A DNA stretch of 36,483 nucleotides from assembly GCA_002340985.1 (NCBI GenBank), contig DDNC01000018.1, positions 206,529 to 243,011 on the forward strand. The letters are read 5' to 3'. Source of the DNA: Firmicutes bacterium UBA2530. GTDB lineage: Bacteria > Bacillota > Clostridia > Tissierellales > Sedimentibacteraceae. Under the pieces are notes generated by a model. That model saw only the letters and a list, made by a program, of their open reading frames with translations, did not search any database and was not told where the DNA came from. Below, piece after piece: positions 15,245 to 23,206 of the stretch. The stretch's first letter is position 1; every line of letters begins with the position of its first letter. A program made the position numbers and the translations under genes.

Positions 15245-15919
15245 ATGAAGAATTTAGAAGTTGTTTTTACAGAGAAAGATTTTATGGTAATCGAATCTTA
15301 TAAGGTCGTAATAGAAGGATTGGCAGATTATCTGGGAGAGGGATATGAGATCGTATTGCATAGCCTACATGACTTAGAACACTCTGTAGTTAAAATAATT
15401 AATGGTCATCATTCAGGCCGAACAGAGGGAGCACCTATAACGGACTTGGCTCTTTCTATGTTGGCTAAAATAGAAGAGCAGCAGGATTCAAATTATATTT
15501 CTTATTTAAATCGGAATAAAAAAGGAGAACCGTTAAAAGCTGCGACTATTATAATACGTGGCGAGAAAAATAAAGTAATCGGCTTGTTGTGTATCAATTT
15601 TCATCTTAATACACCTATATATTCCGTATTGCAGAGTTTTTTTTCTGCACCTGAATCTTTGAAGGAAAATGTCGAATCTGAAAATTTTGTGGAACACGTG
15701 GATGAATTGATACAAGAATCTGTTGAAGAAGCACAGCGAAAGGTGCATAACGACCAAAGCATTACTTCAGCTAATAAGAATAAAGAAATCGTGCATGAAC
15801 TTTATCAAAAAGGAATTTTTAACCTCAAAGATGCAGTTGTTAAAGTTGCCGAACTAATGCAAATTTCAAAAAATACAGTCTATCTGCATGTGAGAAATCT
15901 TAGCAACAATAGGGAATAA
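15245..15919 (+). CDS. YheO/DauR-like transcriptional regulator (PAS-like plus HTH)
   Basis: This 224-residue protein has a YheO-type PAS domain (about residues 18-125, with YEIVLHSLHDLEHSVVKIINGHH) and a C-terminal helix-turn-helix of the HTH_22 kind (about 165-220, with LMQISKNTVYLHVRNL). DauR, a characterised relative, represses D-amino-acid catabolism and senses its substrate. Here the gene is divergent from ridA, the aminotransferase and the NhaC-type transporter, so it probably controls that operon in response to an amino acid. AAGGAGG lies about 11 bases before the ATG. Family firm; ligand inferred. Confidence 0.88.
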   Translation: MKNLEVVFTEKDFMVIESYKVVIEGLADYLGEGYEIVLHSLHDLEHSVVKIINGHHSGRTEGAPITDLALSMLAKIEEQQDSNYISYLNRNKKGEPLKAATIIIRGEKNKVIGLLCINFHLNTPIYSVLQSFFSAPESLKENVESENFVEHVDELIQESVEEAQRKVHNDQSITSANKNKEIVHELYQKGIFNLKDAVVKVAELMQISKNTVYLHVRNLSNNRE

Positions 15920-15972
15920 GCTTAATTAGAATTATTAAGACCTTTGACTATGAAAGTGGAGGGTAATTGCCA

Positions 15973-16071
15973 ATGAATCCCTTGACACATCAGGCACTAA
16001 AAAGATGCTTGCTTATTTCACCTGGCAGCCATGCTGTATCTGAACAAGCAGTTTGGAAAATCCACCCATAA
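15973..16071 (+). CDS. Possible 32-residue ORF, unknown
   Basis: The ORF begins MNPLTHQALKRC and ends in KIHP. TGGAGGG lies 9 bases before its ATG, 53 bases after the YheO-like gene. Its stop codon is inside a perfect 11-bp hairpin (16065-16096). It could be a translated micro-protein at the end of the operon; no family is recognised. Confidence 0.25.
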   Translation: MNPLTHQALKRCLLISPGSHAVSEQAVWKIHP

Positions 16072-16096
16072 GGATGATTGCAACAATCCTTATGGG
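16065..16096 (+). terminator. Perfect 11-bp hairpin, probable terminator of the regulator transcript
   Basis: CCCATAAGGAT pairs perfectly with ATCCTTATGGG around a 10-base loop. The following GAATTTATTTT is only partly T-rich, so termination is likely but not certain. Confidence 0.5.
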
Positions 16097-16142
16097 GAAT
16101 TTATTTTGCGGATCTGACTGTCAGACAAGTTGTCAATGGAAG

Positions 16143-16550
16143 TTAGATGAAATTTTTCACATCTTTTTTTCCCCTCAGGCAGTTAAACTCCTTTTTCACC
16201 ATCATCATTGTACACAGGACTATTACAGCGTCGATTGCAAATGAGCCATAATATACACCGCCAATACCTATGAACCTGGGCAGAAGCAGCATGGCGGGAA
16301 TATAAAATACAAACTGTCGCACCATGCCGATAATCATTGCAGGCTTCCCCTTGTCAACGGACGGGAATAGGGTCATTGCCATGAAAATGAAGGAAAGTGC
16401 CGGCAGGATTGCCATATATACTCTGAAATATGCAAATTGTGTGCCTGTCAATGCCTGATCCTTCAGCATCAGGCCAAGAATGGAGCCCGGAGCTGCAAGG
16501 GAGATTACCCAGAATGGAATGGTGAGCAGGAGAGCCTTTGATATTTTTCA
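16143..16550 (-). pseudogene. MATE efflux transporter, C-terminal remnant
   Basis: About 135 residues remain of a multidrug-and-toxin-extrusion transporter, normally about 450. The frame reads ALLLTIPFWVISLAAPGSI, then FAYFRVYMAILPALSFIF and a last hydrophobic pair ending in charged residues, which matches the final four helices. In-frame stop codons precede it and no start or ribosome site fits, so the first two thirds are gone. Confidence 0.7.
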
Positions 16551-16582
16551 AATATAATAGATTGGAAGTAAAAGGGATTCAA

Positions 16583-17023
16583 TTACGGACGGCGTATAAC
16601 ATTTGCTGTTTTTGCGGCAATATTTGTTATATTACTTCTAATGCAGGACAATATAAAATCATTTAAATCAATAGTGCCGGTAACACCTGATTTTTTAAAA
16701 ATATCAGTATTGTGAGTGCAGCTCACAATTGCCACAGTGTTCTGAATATGAAGTATATTCTTACACAATTCGCAAATTACGAAGTTTTCTGAATCAAAAG
16801 ATGACATTGCTATTGCCATATCAAATTTTTGAGTTCTTATTTCTTCCAATATCGATATATCTGCACTGTTTCCTATAAGCACATCGAGCTCTTCGTATTG
16901 GTCTGCCAGCTGTTGGCAATAATTTGAATCCTCATTTAAAATGGTTACCTGATGCTTTTTATCCAAAAGCGAATTAATTATATTGAGTGATTGTGTGCCG
17001 TTACCGGCAATCAAAATTTTCAT
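16583..17023 (-). CDS. RCK_N (TrkA-N) domain protein, second of a pair
   Basis: This 146-residue protein has one Rossmann domain of the TrkA/KtrA type, beginning MKILIAGNGTQSLNII, with the acidic end of beta-2 in TILNED. The nucleotide motif is GNGTQS, so the last Gly of GxGxxG is Ser and binding may be weakened. No RCK_C domain is present. Its ATG overlaps the stop of the preceding RCK gene as ATGA, with AAGGGAG 8 bases upstream, so the two are translationally coupled and likely pair like the two halves of TrkA. No trkH/ktrB channel is in the window; kdp genes are divergent next door. Confidence 0.82.
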   Translation of the reverse strand: MKILIAGNGTQSLNIINSLLDKKHQVTILNEDSNYCQQLADQYEELDVLIGNSADISILEEIRTQKFDMAIAMSSFDSENFVICELCKNILHIQNTVAIVSCTHNTDIFKKSGVTGTIDLNDFILSCIRSNITNIAAKTANVIRRP

Positions 17024-17439
17024 AATGACATCTCCCTTCTGAATGCTTCCAGCCACAAATCCGAAGAATGCAATGTTTTTATTTCAAGTTTATCATATGT
17101 GTCTCTGAATCTAGGATCGGTCAATCCGGCATATACACGCTCCACATGATAAATTTTTTTTGAGATTAATAATAAAAAAATGTTGAGAACATCATTTCCC
17201 GTAACCGCAATCAGAGCATTTGCATTTTGAATTCCGGCTTCCTCCAAAACACCTGCGTTGTTAACATCACCATTAAAGGTAAATCCGTTATAGCAGTAGG
17301 GCAGTTTTTCAAAAGCATTTATGTTATTGTCAATTATAGTAACTTCATTTTCTTCCGCCAATTTTCCTGCCAGCTCGGCTCCTAAAGTTCCGCAGCCGGT
17401 TATAATTATATAACAGGTATTTTTTTTAATACCAAACAT
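17020..17439 (-). CDS. RCK_N (TrkA-N) domain protein, first of a pair
   Basis: This 139-residue protein is a single Rossmann RCK_N domain with an intact nucleotide motif GCGTLG and the acidic beta-2 end IIDNN, then GDVNNAGVLEEAGIQNANALIAVTGND, typical of TrkA/KtrA regulatory subunits that gate K+ uptake in response to nucleotides. RCK_C is missing. The stop overlaps the next gene by 4 bases. It is transcribed away from kdpD, sharing the 17440-17701 divergent region, so a role in K+ homeostasis is inferred. Confidence 0.82.
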   Translation of the reverse strand: MFGIKKNTCYIIITGCGTLGAELAGKLAEENEVTIIDNNINAFEKLPYCYNGFTFNGDVNNAGVLEEAGIQNANALIAVTGNDVLNIFLLLISKKIYHVERVYAGLTDPRFRDTYDKLEIKTLHSSDLWLEAFRREMSL

Positions 17440-17603
17440 ATTATTATCTCCCTTCCTATGTCAAAATTGTACCGATGACATCCTTAGCGAAAGAATAACG
17501 CGGATTAATCATAAATTCAATATTTTTCACATGAAGATTTCTGCCAATGCATTAAGATTTGATAAATAAAATCAGATTCCGCCGATTTCCAAATGTTTTA
17601 TAT

Positions 17604-17678
17604 ATCTTAACGGAATCTTAATGCTGTGATTAAAATTATAATACTATTTTGATACATGCAATGCTATAATGTTACAAT
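17604..17678 (+). promoter_or_regulatory. kdpDE promoter with 11-bp phased ATCTTAA repeats
   Basis: ATCTTAA occurs at 17604 and again at 17615, one helical turn apart. A TATAAT -10 box lies at 17665-17670 and is followed by GTTACAAT. No good -35 box is placed 17 bases upstream, as expected for an activated promoter. The same repeat and -10 context recur before kdpF. KdpE or another K+-responsive regulator is the likely binder (inference). Confidence 0.5.
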
Positions 17679-17701
17679 TAATCAAAAAGGAGCGTGGTAT
17701 T

Positions 17702-20395
17702 ATGGCAATCTGTCAAACAGATTCTGTTACTCTGATGGAACAGCTCTCCAATATGCCGTCAGGACAAGAACGCGGCAAGCTGAGAATATATTTTGGTTAT
17801 GCGGCAGGTGTTGGTAAAACATATGCCATGCTGAATGATGCACATGAAGCTAAATCAAGCAGTGTTGATGTGATAGCCGGTTATATTGAGCCGCATGCCC
17901 GTCCGGAAACAATTGCTCTTTTAGCAGGACTGGAAACATTGCCTCCTCTGAAGCTTTCCTACAAAGGAATTCAACTAAGAGAATTTGACCTGGACAGGGC
18001 ACTCCAAAGAAAGCCTGAGCTTATTCTTGTTGATGAACTTGCGCATACAAATGCTGCAGGCTGCCGTCATAAAAAAAGATATCAGGATGTTGAAGAGCTG
18101 CTTCAGGCGGGCATTGACGTTTATACTACCATCAATGTGCAGCATATTGAAAGCTTAAATGACATAGTTGAGGCTATTACCGGAATTTATGTCCGGGAAC
18201 GTATCCCGGATGGTGTATTTGACAATGCAGATCAAATTGAATTGGTTGATATCGAACCAAATGATCTCATAGAAAGATTGAACAAAGGGAAAATATACAG
18301 CGAAAATCAGGCTCAAAGGGCTTTGGAAAATTTTTTTACCAGAGAAAAATTAATCGCTCTGCGTGAAATTTCACTGCGAAAAACCGCAGATCAGGTCAAC
18401 AGAATCGCAATTCAGGGGGAATCTGATAAAAACAACAATCCTTATACAAACGAGCATATTTTAGTATGTCTGTCTCCCTCTCCGTCCAATGAGCGTGTTA
18501 TTCGTACAGCCGCAAGAATGGCTGAGGCCTTTCACGGCACATTCACGGCATTATTTGTAGAAACTCCGGGGAATAAAGAACCGGAAGACAAAAACATGAC
18601 TGCACTCAGAAAGAATTTAAGGTTGGCGGAGCAGCTGGGGGCTCAAATTTCAACAGTGTATGGAGAGGATATCTCTGGGCAGATTGCAGAGTATGCCAAA
18701 GTGAGCCGCGTGTCGAAAATTGTGATGGGACGTTCGGCACACTCAAAAAGATGGTGGAAAGCAAATTTTGTCGACAGGCTTACAGAGCTGGCACCTGCCA
18801 TTGACATATATATCATTCCGGACACGCAGCCTTCTATTAAAGAACATTCTTTTAAAATAACTAAACCAAGGTTATCTATTGCAGATACGTCTAAGGCAAT
18901 TACAATTTTAGTGCTTTGCACCCTAATAGGATTTCTGTTTGATTATCATAATTTCAGCGTGGCAAATATTATCACAGTATACATTCTGGGAGTTCAATTA
19001 AATGCGGTTGTAACTAAAGGGCGTTTATACAGCGCTATTTCTTCTGTACTGAGTGTGTTGATCTTTAACTACTTTTTCACTGAACCACTATATTCCTTGC
19101 ATGCATTTGATCCGGGCTATCCTGTTACTTTTCTGATTATGCTTTCAGCTGCTCTGATTACAAGCACATTAACAAAGCAGATTCAGGAGCAGGCTCGTCA
19201 ATCCGCACAGAAAGCCTACCGCACGGAAGTGCTTCTGGAAACAAGTCAAAAATTACAACAGGCAAAAGATAAGGAAGGTATTTTGGTAGAAACAGCACAT
19301 CAGATGGTAAAATTATTAGATCGTACAATTGTAGTATATTTAGCTGATCAGGATCGTTTGTCAGAACCCATGGTTTTCCCTGATGAAAGCAAGGCAAAAA
19401 TCGCCTCCCAAGGTTATATTGACAAGCAGGAACGTGCGGTTGCGGAGTGGGTCTTTAAGAATAATAAAAGGGCGGGGGCTACCAGCAACACGCTTTCAGC
19501 TGCACGATGCCTTTATTTAGCCGTGCGAAGCGGAGGCAAGGTACTGGCTGTTGCAGGAATTGCAATGGATCGTGATGCCCCTCTTGAAGCTTTTGAAAAG
19601 AGTATTTTTATCGCAATGCTGGGAGAATGCGCTTTAGCTTTGGAAAAAGAACTGCTGAGAGAAACACAGCAGAAGATTTCCATGCAGATGCAGCAAGAGC
19701 AGCTGCGCGCAAACCTGCTTAGAGCAATTTCACATGATTTGCGTACACCTCTTACAAGTATTTCAGGAAATGCCGGAATCCTGATGGGCAATGAAAAGGT
19801 ACTTAGTGAAGAACAGAGAAAAGGACTTTACGCAGACATCTATGATGATTCCATCTGGCTTATTAATCTTGTGGAGAATCTGCTGTCAATCACACGAATC
19901 GATAACGGGACGGTAAGCTTAAATATGCAGCCCGAACTTCTTGATGAGGTTATTTCGGAGGCAATGCACCATGTTGACCGGAACAGTACGGACCATAACA
20001 TCAAGACGATTCTTAGCGACGATTTTCTCATGGCAAAAATGGACTCTCAGCTTATAATGCAGGTAATAGTAAATATTATTGATAATGCAATCAAGTATAC
20101 ACATAAAGGGTCCAATATAACAATAACTGCCGAAAAGGATGAACAATATATTCGCGTGGAAATTGCTGATGACGGCTCAGGTATTTCAGATACAGCAAAA
20201 GAAAAATTATTTGATATGTTTTTCACAGCTGATAATGTTCGCGGGGATGGACGCCGGGGCCTTGGACTTGGACTTTCCTTATGCAAATCCATTATACTTG
20301 CCCACGGTGGCAATATCTATGTTAAAGACAATGCTCCGAAAGGAACAATATTTGGTTTCACTTTGCATGCAGAGGAGGTAAATTTGAATGAATAA
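17702..20395 (+). CDS. kdpD: KdpD, osmosensitive K+ channel sensor histidine kinase
   Basis: This 897-residue membrane kinase controls the Kdp potassium ATPase with KdpE. In order: a KdpD N-terminal domain with Walker A GYAAGVGKT (32-40) and VDELAHTNAAG, a USP domain (about 245-365), four membrane helices of DUF4118 (about 395-495), a GAF-like segment, HisKA with phospho-acceptor His678 in SHDLRTP, and HATPase with DNAIKYT, DGSGI and GLGLGLS. The USP domain has SPS (258-260), exactly 20 residues, then FTALF (281-285), close to the SxS-X20-FTAxY c-di-AMP motif described for Staphylococcus aureus KdpD. ATG 17702 is chosen because AAGGAG is 9 bases upstream. The stop overlaps kdpE. Confidence 0.96.
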   Translation: MAICQTDSVTLMEQLSNMPSGQERGKLRIYFGYAAGVGKTYAMLNDAHEAKSSSVDVIAGYIEPHARPETIALLAGLETLPPLKLSYKGIQLREFDLDRALQRKPELILVDELAHTNAAGCRHKKRYQDVEELLQAGIDVYTTINVQHIESLNDIVEAITGIYVRERIPDGVFDNADQIELVDIEPNDLIERLNKGKIYSENQAQRALENFFTREKLIALREISLRKTADQVNRIAIQGESDKNNNPYTNEHILVCLSPSPSNERVIRTAARMAEAFHGTFTALFVETPGNKEPEDKNMTALRKNLRLAEQLGAQISTVYGEDISGQIAEYAKVSRVSKIVMGRSAHSKRWWKANFVDRLTELAPAIDIYIIPDTQPSIKEHSFKITKPRLSIADTSKAITILVLCTLIGFLFDYHNFSVANIITVYILGVQLNAVVTKGRLYSAISSVLSVLIFNYFFTEPLYSLHAFDPGYPVTFLIMLSAALITSTLTKQIQEQARQSAQKAYRTEVLLETSQKLQQAKDKEGILVETAHQMVKLLDRTIVVYLADQDRLSEPMVFPDESKAKIASQGYIDKQERAVAEWVFKNNKRAGATSNTLSAARCLYLAVRSGGKVLAVAGIAMDRDAPLEAFEKSIFIAMLGECALALEKELLRETQQKISMQMQQEQLRANLLRAISHDLRTPLTSISGNAGILMGNEKVLSEEQRKGLYADIYDDSIWLINLVENLLSITRIDNGTVSLNMQPELLDEVISEAMHHVDRNSTDHNIKTILSDDFLMAKMDSQLIMQVIVNIIDNAIKYTHKGSNITITAEKDEQYIRVEIADDGSGISDTAKEKLFDMFFTADNVRGDGRRGLGLGLSLCKSIILAHGGNIYVKDNAPKGTIFGFTLHAEEVNLNE

Positions 20396-21092
20396 GCCTT
20401 TGATTTTGGTTATAGAAGATGATAAAGCAATACGAAAGCTGATTACCACCACACTGGAAACACAGGGATATCTTTATCATACGGCGGAAACAGGCGGTGC
20501 ATCTTTGTTCGAGGCTGTTTCAAAACAACCTGATATTATTATTATGGATTTAGGATTGCCTGATATGGATGGAGTGGAAATCATCCGCAATGTGCGGGAA
20601 TGGTCAAATATTCCGATCATTGTAGTCAGTGCCCGCAGTGAGGATAAGGATAAAATAGATGCATTGGATGCTGGAGCAGATGACTATCTGACAAAGCCTT
20701 TCAGCGTGGATGAGCTGCTTGCAAGGCTCCGCGTAAGCCTGCGGCGTGTTCGTTACGACAGTGAAAAGCTGATGAAAGATTCGACAATTTTTATCAATGG
20801 CAGCCTTAAAGTTGATTATGCCGCCGGATGTGTCTATATGGATGATGAGGAAATCCATCTTACTCCTATTGAATATAAGCTCATCTGCCTGTTGGCCAGA
20901 AATATAGGAAAGGTTCTTACCCACAATTTCATACTGAATGAAATATGGGGAAACTATGCCAGCGATATACCCGCACTGCGCGTATTTATGGCAACATTGC
21001 GAAAGAAGATTGAAGCAGATCCGTCTCAGCCTAAATATATTCAAACACATATTGGTGTCGGATACAGAATGCTTCGTGTCGCCGAAGATTGA
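20388..21092 (+). CDS. kdpE: KdpE, OmpR-family response regulator
   Basis: This 234-residue regulator has a receiver domain with acidic residues E10, D11 and D12, phospho-acceptor Asp54 in IIIMDLGLPDMDG and the Lys of TKPF, then an OmpR-type winged helix (about 135-230) ending in HIGVGYRMLR. It receives phosphate from KdpD and should activate the kdpFABC operon. The ATG overlaps the kdpD stop by 8 bases, with GAGGAGG upstream. A strong terminator follows, so kdpDE and kdpFABC are separate transcripts, in kdpDE-first order. Confidence 0.95.
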   Translation: MNKPLILVIEDDKAIRKLITTTLETQGYLYHTAETGGASLFEAVSKQPDIIIMDLGLPDMDGVEIIRNVREWSNIPIIVVSARSEDKDKIDALDAGADDYLTKPFSVDELLARLRVSLRRVRYDSEKLMKDSTIFINGSLKVDYAAGCVYMDDEEIHLTPIEYKLICLLARNIGKVLTHNFILNEIWGNYASDIPALRVFMATLRKKIEADPSQPKYIQTHIGVGYRMLRVAED

Positions 21093-21097
21093 AGACT

Positions 21098-21139
21098 AAA
21101 GCGCCCTCTGTGCCTGCAAAGGCATAGAGGGCGCTTTTT
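21098..21139 (+). terminator. Rho-independent terminator after kdpE
   Basis: AAAGCGCCCTCT-g-TGCC pairs with GGCA-t-AGAGGGCGCTTT around the loop TGCAAA, ending in TTTTT. It begins 5 bases after the kdpE stop codon. Confidence 0.92.
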
Positions 21140-21165
21140 AAACCTAAAAACCTGCCTGAATAATT

Positions 21166-21232
21166 ATCTTAATACTATATTAATCCTGCCAAGCAAACCC
21201 TTACACCACTCTAATGATTATAGTGTTACAAT
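21166..21232 (+). promoter_or_regulatory. kdpFABC promoter with 11-bp phased repeats
   Basis: ATCTTAAT at 21166 and ATATTAAT at 21177 are one helical turn apart, as in the kdpD promoter. The -10 candidate TATAGT at 21219-21224 is followed by GTTACAAT, the same 8 bases that follow the kdpD -10. No consensus -35 box is present. This is the expected target of phosphorylated KdpE (inference). Confidence 0.5.
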
Positions 21233-21267
21233 GTTCAAGAATTCAGCTAAAACAGGAGGAAAATAAT

Positions 21268-21360
21268 ATGGATGTTTTAATGCTCGCTGTTTTTGCAATA
21301 AGCTTTTTATCAATTAAGCTTCTTGCGGACTGGTGTCGGCGACAGATTGAAAAATCGTAG
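21268..21360 (+). CDS. 30-residue membrane protein preceding kdpF
   Basis: The peptide begins MDVLMLAVFAISFLSIKLLA and ends with a basic tail. It has one membrane helix and a strong AGGAGG 8 bases before the ATG. A second tiny gene, kdpF, follows after 16 bases. Small ORFs of this kind precede kdpF in some Clostridia. It may be an added stabilising subunit of the Kdp complex, but its role is not established. Confidence 0.75.
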   Translation: MDVLMLAVFAISFLSIKLLADWCRRQIEKS

Positions 21361-21376
21361 TGGAGGTTACGTATTT

Positions 21377-21454
21377 ATGATAGTTTTAGGAATTTTAATT
21401 TTGGCATTGGGAGCATACCTGTTGTATGCCTTAGTCAATCCGGAAAAATTCTAA
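21377..21454 (+). CDS. kdpF: KdpF, small stabilising subunit of the K+ ATPase
   Basis: This 25-residue peptide has one membrane helix and the classic KdpF ending YLLYALVNPEKF. KdpF sits at the KdpA-KdpB membrane interface and stabilises the complex. TGGAGG lies 10 bases before the ATG, and kdpA starts 20 bases after the stop. It is easily missed because of its length. Confidence 0.93.
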   Translation: MIVLGILILALGAYLLYALVNPEKF

Positions 21455-21474
21455 AGGAAAGGCGGAGAAAAATA

Positions 21475-23193
21475 ATGTTGCAAATAATTTTGATTTCGGC
21501 AGCTTTTGTTGCCCTTATTATACCAATTGGAAAATACCTGTATCATGTTGCGGAGCTTCAACGCACGTTTGCAGATCCGGTATTTGACAGGCTTGACAAT
21601 TCTATTTACCGTGTATGCGGCATCGACAAAGAAGAAATGAGCTGGAAGAAGTATGCGATGTCCGTGCTTGCCACCAACGCTGTGATGGTATTGATTGGAT
21701 ACTTTATCCTGAGAATTCAGGAAGTTCCTATTTTAAATCCCAACGGGATAGGAGGCATGGAGCCGACTCTGGCCTTCAATACGATAATCAGCTTTATGAC
21801 AAACACAAACCTGCAGCACTACTCCGGAGAATCCGGGCTTTCATACCTCAGCCAGATGACGGTAATCACCTTTATGATGTTCACTTCTGCGGCTACCGGT
21901 TTTTCTGTCGCAATGGCCTTTATGAGGGGATTAGCCGGGAAAACACATAATGTCGGAAATTTTTATGTGGATCTTGTGCGTATTACCACAAGAGTTTTAC
22001 TGCCGCTCTCAATTATTGGAGGGGTGTTTCTCGTATCTCAGGGAGTACCGCAGAATTTATCGCCAAACATTACTGTGCATACAATTGAGGGAGGATATCA
22101 GGACATTGCCATGGGGCCTATCGCTTCCTTAGAAATTATCAAGCATCTTGGCACAAACGGCGGAGGCTTCCTTGGAGCTAATTCTGCAACTCCGCTGGAA
22201 AATCCCAACATCATTTCTAATATGGCCGAAATGCTTTCTATGATGGTGCTTCCAGGCGCTTGCGTGATTGTCTTTGGTCACATGGTGAATAACGGCAAAA
22301 AAGAAAAGACAAACGGAATGAAAAAAGGAATATGGTTCGGAAGTGAGGCAAGGCCGATTTTTGCGGTGATGTCAATTATCTTTATTGTTGGCTTAGCGGT
22401 ATGCCTTGCCGCGGAAAGTGCAGGCAACCCGATTCTTGAAAAGGCCGGGCTGAACCAAAGCATGGGAAGCATGGAAGGTAAGGAGGTTCGATTTGGTGTA
22501 GTACAATCTGCCGTATTCACTACCGTCACTACCGCATTTACAACAGGAACCGTCAACAATATGCATGATACGCTCACTCCTTTGGGCGGAGCGGTACCCC
22601 TAATGAATATGATGCTCAATGTGGTTTTCGGCGGCAAGGGAGTAGGTCTTATGAACATGGTTCTTTATGCCATCTTAGCGGTATTTATCTGCGGGTTGAT
22701 GATTGGTCGTACGCCGGAGTATCTCGGAAAAAAGATCGAAGGCAAGGAAATGAAACTTACAGCCTTGGGTATTATAATTCATCCGCTTCTTATACTGACT
22801 TTTTCGGCATTTGCTGTAGCTGTCCCTGAGGGGGTGGCGGGAATTACAAATCCGGGATATCATGGGCTGACTCAGGTGCTGTATGAATTTTCATCAGCCG
22901 CAGCCAATAATGGTTCGGGATTTGAAGGACTTGCGGATAATTCATATTTCTGGAATATCACAACCGGGCTTGTAATGTTTTTCGGGCGCTATCTGGCAAT
23001 CATTATACAATTAGCAGTTGCAGGATCCTTAATGATGAAACAGCCGATAAATGAATCGATCGGAACACTTAAAACAGATACCGGGACTTTCACCATTTCA
23101 TTGCTCATGGTGGTTCTGATTATTGCCGCACTTACCTTTTTCCCGGTTATGGTACTTGGCCCGATTGCAGAACATCTGACACTATGGAATTAA
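21475..23193 (+). CDS. kdpA: KdpA, potassium-binding channel subunit of the K+ ATPase
   Basis: This 572-residue polytopic protein forms the K+-selective channel of KdpFABC, a superfamily-of-K+-transporters fold. Ten or so membrane helices and the four pore loops are visible, including FMTNTNLQHYSGE and the second selectivity region TNGGGFLGANSATPLENP beginning at Thr227, with later TAFTTGTVNNMHDTLTPLGG and SSAAANNGSGFEG. The length is standard. It lies second to fourth in a compact operon with kdpB 13 bases downstream; AGGCGGAG precedes the ATG. Confidence 0.97.
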   Translation: MLQIILISAAFVALIIPIGKYLYHVAELQRTFADPVFDRLDNSIYRVCGIDKEEMSWKKYAMSVLATNAVMVLIGYFILRIQEVPILNPNGIGGMEPTLAFNTIISFMTNTNLQHYSGESGLSYLSQMTVITFMMFTSAATGFSVAMAFMRGLAGKTHNVGNFYVDLVRITTRVLLPLSIIGGVFLVSQGVPQNLSPNITVHTIEGGYQDIAMGPIASLEIIKHLGTNGGGFLGANSATPLENPNIISNMAEMLSMMVLPGACVIVFGHMVNNGKKEKTNGMKKGIWFGSEARPIFAVMSIIFIVGLAVCLAAESAGNPILEKAGLNQSMGSMEGKEVRFGVVQSAVFTTVTTAFTTGTVNNMHDTLTPLGGAVPLMNMMLNVVFGGKGVGLMNMVLYAILAVFICGLMIGRTPEYLGKKIEGKEMKLTALGIIIHPLLILTFSAFAVAVPEGVAGITNPGYHGLTQVLYEFSSAAANNGSGFEGLADNSYFWNITTGLVMFFGRYLAIIIQLAVAGSLMMKQPINESIGTLKTDTGTFTISLLMVVLIIAALTFFPVMVLGPIAEHLTLWN

Positions 23194-23206
23194 GGAGGTT
23201 ATATTT

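Noticed and set aside
17669..17701. KdpD start at 17669
   Set aside because: It lies on the probable -10 region and has no ribosome site, whereas AAGGAG precedes ATG 17702.
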